Positions 59,401-64,000 of a stretch of 64,000 bases of DNA are shown here, piece after piece. Positions within the stretch are counted from its first letter, which is position 1. Every line of letters starts with the position of its first letter. The stretch spans positions 25,285,932 through 25,349,931 of the forward strand of contig NC_089315.1 of NCBI RefSeq assembly GCF_036669915.1, read 5' to 3'. The translations under genes and the position numbers were made by a program. The notes beneath the pieces were generated by a model. It saw only the letters and a list, made by a program, of their open reading frames with translations. It did no database searches and was not told the origin of the DNA. Source of the DNA: Pocillopora verrucosa. Lineage: Eukaryota; Cnidaria; Anthozoa; Scleractinia; Pocilloporidae.

Positions 59401-62400
59401 ACTTTGGCAGATAAAGTTAGACATCGTACCCGATAAATCCTGGCAAACTGATGATATGTTCATCCCAGCCGGTTACCACATGAACTCACACATCTCCAGT
59501 GAAGAGAGCGCTCCTAAGGAAGTCGGTGAGCCACCCTATACCTACCCAGCAGGCGTTGGGAACGTGTTAATGAATGGCTGTTGGGGCACTGGGTACCAAG
59601 AGGGAGATCCTTGCTACGCTGCTCGGTGGAAATTAGAAGCATGCTTGGTATGGTAGTAGTTCTGTTTTCTTCATAGCAACAGTTAGTTCTGACTTTGCAA
59701 AAGCCAGGAACTCTATCTATACCAAAGTCATCAACGCCTGTAGATGAAATAGAAATTTAGTTGTGCTATTTAGAAGCAATCTTATGATTCAGGTGTGGAC
59801 ATATCTCCCATAATTTCGCTCTCACTCGATTGATTAAGGGGCCAACATGTCGTTGCTTTCGTGTCTCACTTCTGCAGAACTTGATTGACGGCGCGGCATT
59901 TATGGGTGTTGGATTTGACGGGCGTGGTGAGTACAGCCCCGAATCAAGAAAAATGAGCATCGTGCAGCGAAACTGCGCTGGGAAAGCAACGTAAGTATGA
60001 TATTGCTCTCTTTGTAAGTGCTCTGCCTCTATTATCCAGATTGTTATGAGTTTTTTGTTTGAACATGTAGTGGTACTAAGCACGTTTGATAACAATGCTA
60101 CTATTCGGACTTAAAAACTCTGCTTACTTTCATGACAGTCTGCTCCCAGTTGGCTTTATAGCTCAGTCTAGTGCTACAACAGTATTGCAGAGTAGTCATG
60201 GGTTCGCACCCCGTTGAGTCCGATTGTTTTAGGTTATGTATTCACGATTACTGTACAGGCGTGTTTAAATGCGGTGACTTCTGTTAAAATCTCAAAAGTC
60301 ACTCTAACTGATTTTGTTGGTTTTATTTTTTAAGATACGATGATTACGATGTCCCTGACACAATGAACGTTCATGGCATCTACGACACCAAAGCGTCCAT
60401 GGTGACCTTTGAGAGCCGCAGTGAGTTTCAGAAATACTTACAGGAAGAGGCTGGGGTGTCTGGGTCGTACTTTGGCTTCTACGCGGGTGTCAAGGTGGGT
60501 TGGGGCGAGTCGGAGACTCAAGCCAGCCAGAAGTATATGGCTCTCCTACACGTTGACATCAACAGGTACATAAAAACGTTGTTCGATTGTTATTTCCCTT
60601 TACTTTTGTGGTTTCAGGTTGTTCCATCATTATTATATAAGTATAGCACTGGTGGCGGATCCAGAGAGAGGGTTCGGTGGGTTCGGATTTTCGCGCGTTT
60701 GAGGCAATTTACTTGTTTTTCATTTCTTCCCCTCAGCATCTCGTGATTATGTCTTATTTTGTATTCTGATTGGCCGTTGTTGTTGCATTTCGTTTATGAC
60801 GAGAGGAAATCCGACCTGCGATCGTAAGTTGTTTGGGGAGCGACTCCTATCTTCCGGCCCCCGACTTCGTTTCTTTAACAGGTACTCTTTTATTTTCGAC
60901 TCTCAGGTATGAGATTTTTATAGACGAAGTAAAGCCAAAGGACTTAAGTGCGTCGTTTCTGAAAGAATTTATGGCCCTACCGACCTCTTACTTTGCGGCA
61001 GGAGCGCCCATGAAGTATTGTAAGTGTGTTTTTCATGTTTGCTTTTGTATTTAATTAAAACATGACATTTGGTTGTCATTAACTTTCCCTAGGAGATAAA
61101 CTATAGTTTTAACTTTTAAGTTAAAACTCAATTGAGCATTTTTGTGGTTAAGTCACAGTAAAGAATGTAAGAGCGTATGCGCGCAATGTATGTATGTATG
61201 TATGATGTTCTTAGCAAACTACCCACATGTACGCTTTTCGTGCCTGTTTTTGTAAATTTTTTTTGCGTTTTGATCAACTTTTGTAGTGGATTTCATACAG
61301 AGATGGGGCACTCACTACATCAAGTCTGCTAAGTTTGGAGGCCAGCTCCAGATTCGTAAATTCATGGACGCAAGTGACGTTTTCAGTAAGAAAGAGTTCG
61401 CACGAGAAATGGAAGTGGAATACAAATCCTTGTTCGCTAGTGTTGGAGCTAAGGAAAGTAGAAGAGAGGGAGAATCGTCCAGGCAACAGGCAAAAACAAC
61501 ATCGACGACGATTCTTGCCATGGGAGGAAGTCAACAAATTGCTTCTATTTTATCCGACGCATATTCACCAGCTTTTAAGAACGAGTTTAAGGATTGGCTT
61601 GCATCAATTCCTCAATATCCAAAGCCCTTTGAGTTTCAGATGGCTTTAGTTACAACTCTTCTCAACTTCCGGCTTCACGATTTGTTTCCCGAAGAGAGAA
61701 GTAACTGGGGATGCGAAGGAAATGCTGCAAAACTCAAAGAAGAGATCTCAGCAAATGAAGACAGGGTAAAGTTTTATGAAACGGTGGACTCCAACGGGAC
61801 AGTTCAGAAGTACTATTGTAAGTTTGATAGCCGAAAGTCTCTGGAGGAGGCAATTACAAGGAGAAGAATCAGCTTGACCAGAGCCATTGAAGTCTACATG
61901 AAGGAGGTCAGTGATACACAAATCTCCAACATTTTATGAGGATTGCATGCTTTATAGGATTTAATGGACACACAGTGCTGTGTGAAAGTTTTTATCACAA
62001 CGACTACCATTTTTCTCAGTTTCTTCACGAATTAATCACTTCCACCCCATATTAGAGTAGTATCAAGACAACTCGAGGAAACATCATTGCATGTTGATTT
62101 TTCAATTGCTGTTTATTTATTCATTTATTTATTTATTTGGTAAGGGCCCGAATTCGATTACGGACATTCAGTTACCACCATGCAATAAAGACAGTCAAAC
62201 AAAACCCGGAGCTGCACAACCGGAAACAACAGACCAAGCCGATGAAGCAGTAAAACACAAAAAAGTGGTCGGCCTTAGCTGGCAGCGTATCACAAAAGAC
62301 AAAGCCTTATTTCGAGTTATCTTTGACATGAGAAACGATTTGAAAGGTACCAAGGACTTCAGTGACATTCCGAAAAATATGAGTCGTTTGGTTCGCTACA

Positions 62401-64000
62401 AAGATGGCAAATGGTTCACGGCTGAAAAAGATGGCTCTTTTCACCTCTACAATGCCTTCAGAAATGGAAAAAGCGGCGATTCTCAACAGCATAAAATATC
62501 TATTCTTGGTCTCGTGCTTTCCTTCAATCCAAACACCGGCGGGCTGACCCTTTTGTCACGTGATTTTGAAGCGTCAAGAGTGTTTTTCCCAAACCTTCAC
62601 GATACACTGGCAGGAAAAGAGCTGGGGCGAGCCGTTTTAGATTCGAGTATCTCCGAGTCTGGTGCTTCAAAGCGTGAAACCTTAGCTGACCCTCCCTGCA
62701 ATGTCAAGTGGTCAAATGCTCTCCGGTTTGATCCTACTGAAGCCAAAGGGAAGTGTCTCCATTTCACAGCCTCTAGTGAGGGAAACATTTTTGTCGTGTT
62801 TGCAACTTTACCGATCGATAAGACCTCTTGGTATTACATTGAAATTACACCTCAGAAAGTGGCTATTTACAAGGTAATGATCAATGAATCTACGCAAATA
62901 TGTCTCCTTTGAGAGTCATTCTAAGCGAGATAAATGTAAAAACAGCATTTTAGTCAGAAAACATGACAAATGTCCTCCGAAAAAATGACGCCAAATTAAG
63001 TTGAAAATGAAACTACCTTTGGCAATTGAAACCCTTGACGTAATCCATGGGCATGTACACACTACAGGGTTAATCAGTAATTGTACCATTAAAATACACA
63101 AGTATTTTAAGAAAATACTATCTTCAACTCGTTTTCTGCCCATACCAAAACTCAAAAGTAGCGTTTGCACATTCATCCAGTTTAAAGAGCGTTTTCAAAA
63201 ATTTCTTTTTTTTCTGTAAACATATTATCCACAAATAAGGCGCGCGGAGAACATGGGGTGAGATCGAGTCAGAAAAATAACGCACACTTTCTGCTATCAG
63301 GGACTCGTACTTAAGACCTCCACGACAAACATCAATGCGAGAGGTCTGGGCGATCCAAACCTGCTTCAGTCATACTTTGTGTGCGTCACCGAGTCCGAGT
63401 CAAGCACACTTATTGAATATGGTAAAACACTGGGAACCACTCAAAGTGGTGACGTGTACCTCAACATGCTTGACTTGGAAAAGCCGCTGAATGCTCGCTT
63501 TTACGCGTTTGGGAATGGAGACAAGAAAGCTGACGTCATTGATGCCCACATAGTAGCACGTGATCAAACAAAAGCCGAGTGTAAAGGCGACACGTTTATC
63601 GACCTGACCACAAGGCTGTGCACGCAAGAATGTCACGAAGACTGCGATCCCTTATACGGTAATTTATCTCGTACCTATTTTCGGCTGAATTTACCTTTGA
63701 AACTATGACGCTATGTCATACAGATTCCGTTTTAGTAAGACAAATAAATGAGATCTTAAATAAAATGTAAGTACCTGTGAGGTGTAGTAACCAACATGAA
63801 GTTAAGGAGGATATTTTTACTTTACTCATCACTCTTCTCAAAACTGATAAAGAGACATATTTTATTACATGGGCTTTAAGTTGGTTCTTCTTCTTTTCAA
63901 TTTTTGATTATTTTATTTTCAGGTTGCAACACATTGTCGTCGGGGGATCCTTTACCGACTGAGTGCAATGTTTGTCGAGTAGCCAAAGATAAGAATACCG
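56487..64000 (+). CDS. Secreted MACPF (perforin-like) protein with FAMeT-like and Cys-rich domains, 3' end beyond the window
   Basis: Membrane-attack-complex/perforin family; members form pores in defence, venom or developmental roles. Exons: 56487-56523, 56948-57307, 58412-58677, 59411-59647, 59878-59990, 60335-60565, 60907-61019, 61287-61906, 62145-62873, 63301-63658, 63923-64000 (partial); all phases agree, at least 1,047 residues. Exon 1 is a signal-peptide core (MKYFHILLLMISG). Residues 14-221 form a polar Gln/Ser/Pro-rich linker with a short Gly run. About 230-655 is the MACPF domain, with WGTHY at 459-463 followed by FGG, the family signature. About 700-830 is not recognised. About 830-990 resembles the farnesoic-acid O-methyltransferase domain (PF12248 type), often found in animal extracellular proteins. 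From about 990 a Cys-rich, EGF- or furin-like segment runs off the window. The frame is intact. Cnidarian MACPF proteins include anemone toxins, but this longer multidomain layout fits an immune or matrix role at least as well; function is not shown by sequence. Confidence 0.9.
57989..58302. repeat. MITE-like element, family F, in MACPF intron 2
   Basis: GACCTTGAGCA (57990-58000) faces TGCTCAAGGTC (58291-58301). Just inside, CGACGGCGACGGCAACG faces CGTTGCCGTC. Length about 313 bp, no coding content. GCGACGG-rich inner ends recall a repeat type I associate with cnidarian genomes. Confidence 0.7.
60152..60250 (+). mobile_element. tRNA-type SINE or tRNA pseudogene in MACPF intron 5
   Basis: GGCTTTATAGCTCAGTCTAG contains a good A box (TAGCTCAGTCTAG) and, 40 bp later, GGGTTCGCACCCC is a good B box with a perfect T-stem. 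CCGTTGAGTCC then fails to pair well with the 5' end, so it is not a functional tRNA. The 3' body is short and AT-rich. It resembles the tRNA-like head of SINEs common in corals. Confidence 0.65.

Overview
The window is eukaryotic nuclear DNA: AT-rich, genes split into many short exons with GT-AG introns, and packed with short non-autonomous repeats. The gene content (an intronless RING/B-box/filamin TRIM protein, a TTLL6/13-type glutamylase, two MFSD12 transporters, a fold-type II PLP enzyme, a secreted MACPF protein) and the style of the SINEs and MITEs point to a cnidarian, most likely a stony coral. That assignment is inference from the sequence alone.

Layout. 231-1031 (+): coding exon of a protein I do not recognise, interrupted by one in-frame stop. 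4725-4889 (-): a lone exon encoding the C-terminal end of a receptor tyrosine kinase. 8127-9524 (-): intact single-exon TRIM45-like gene. 10798-22180 (+): 17-exon TTLL6/TTLL13-like tubulin polyglutamylase with three single-base deletions relative to its reading frame. 24516-31669 and 33623-42664 (+): two tandem MFSD12-like genes with the same ten-exon structure; the second uses a GC-AG intron. 45352-52942 (+): eight-exon serine racemase / threonine ammonia-lyase-like enzyme whose intron 4 carries a 1.24-kb DNA transposon with clear inverted termini and target duplication. 54590-55302: a decayed LINE ORF1-only copy ending in AATAAA and an A-rich tail. 56487 to the right edge (+): a secreted MACPF protein that continues into a farnesoic-acid-O-methyltransferase-like domain and a cysteine-rich segment, running off the window.

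These are independent housekeeping, trafficking and defence-type genes, not an operon-like system. The only functional grouping visible is the MFSD12 tandem pair. Repeats are the second theme: at least three MITE families, two of which (and probably the third) share a TTAACCCTTTAAC-like terminus; a palindromic family with a CGTTTCGAGCGTTAGC core; fold-back elements; two tRNA-type SINEs; and one small duplication with a template-switch-like layout. Exon borders were set by eye from reading-frame phase and splice consensus. Repeat-family statements rest on similarity between copies within this window.
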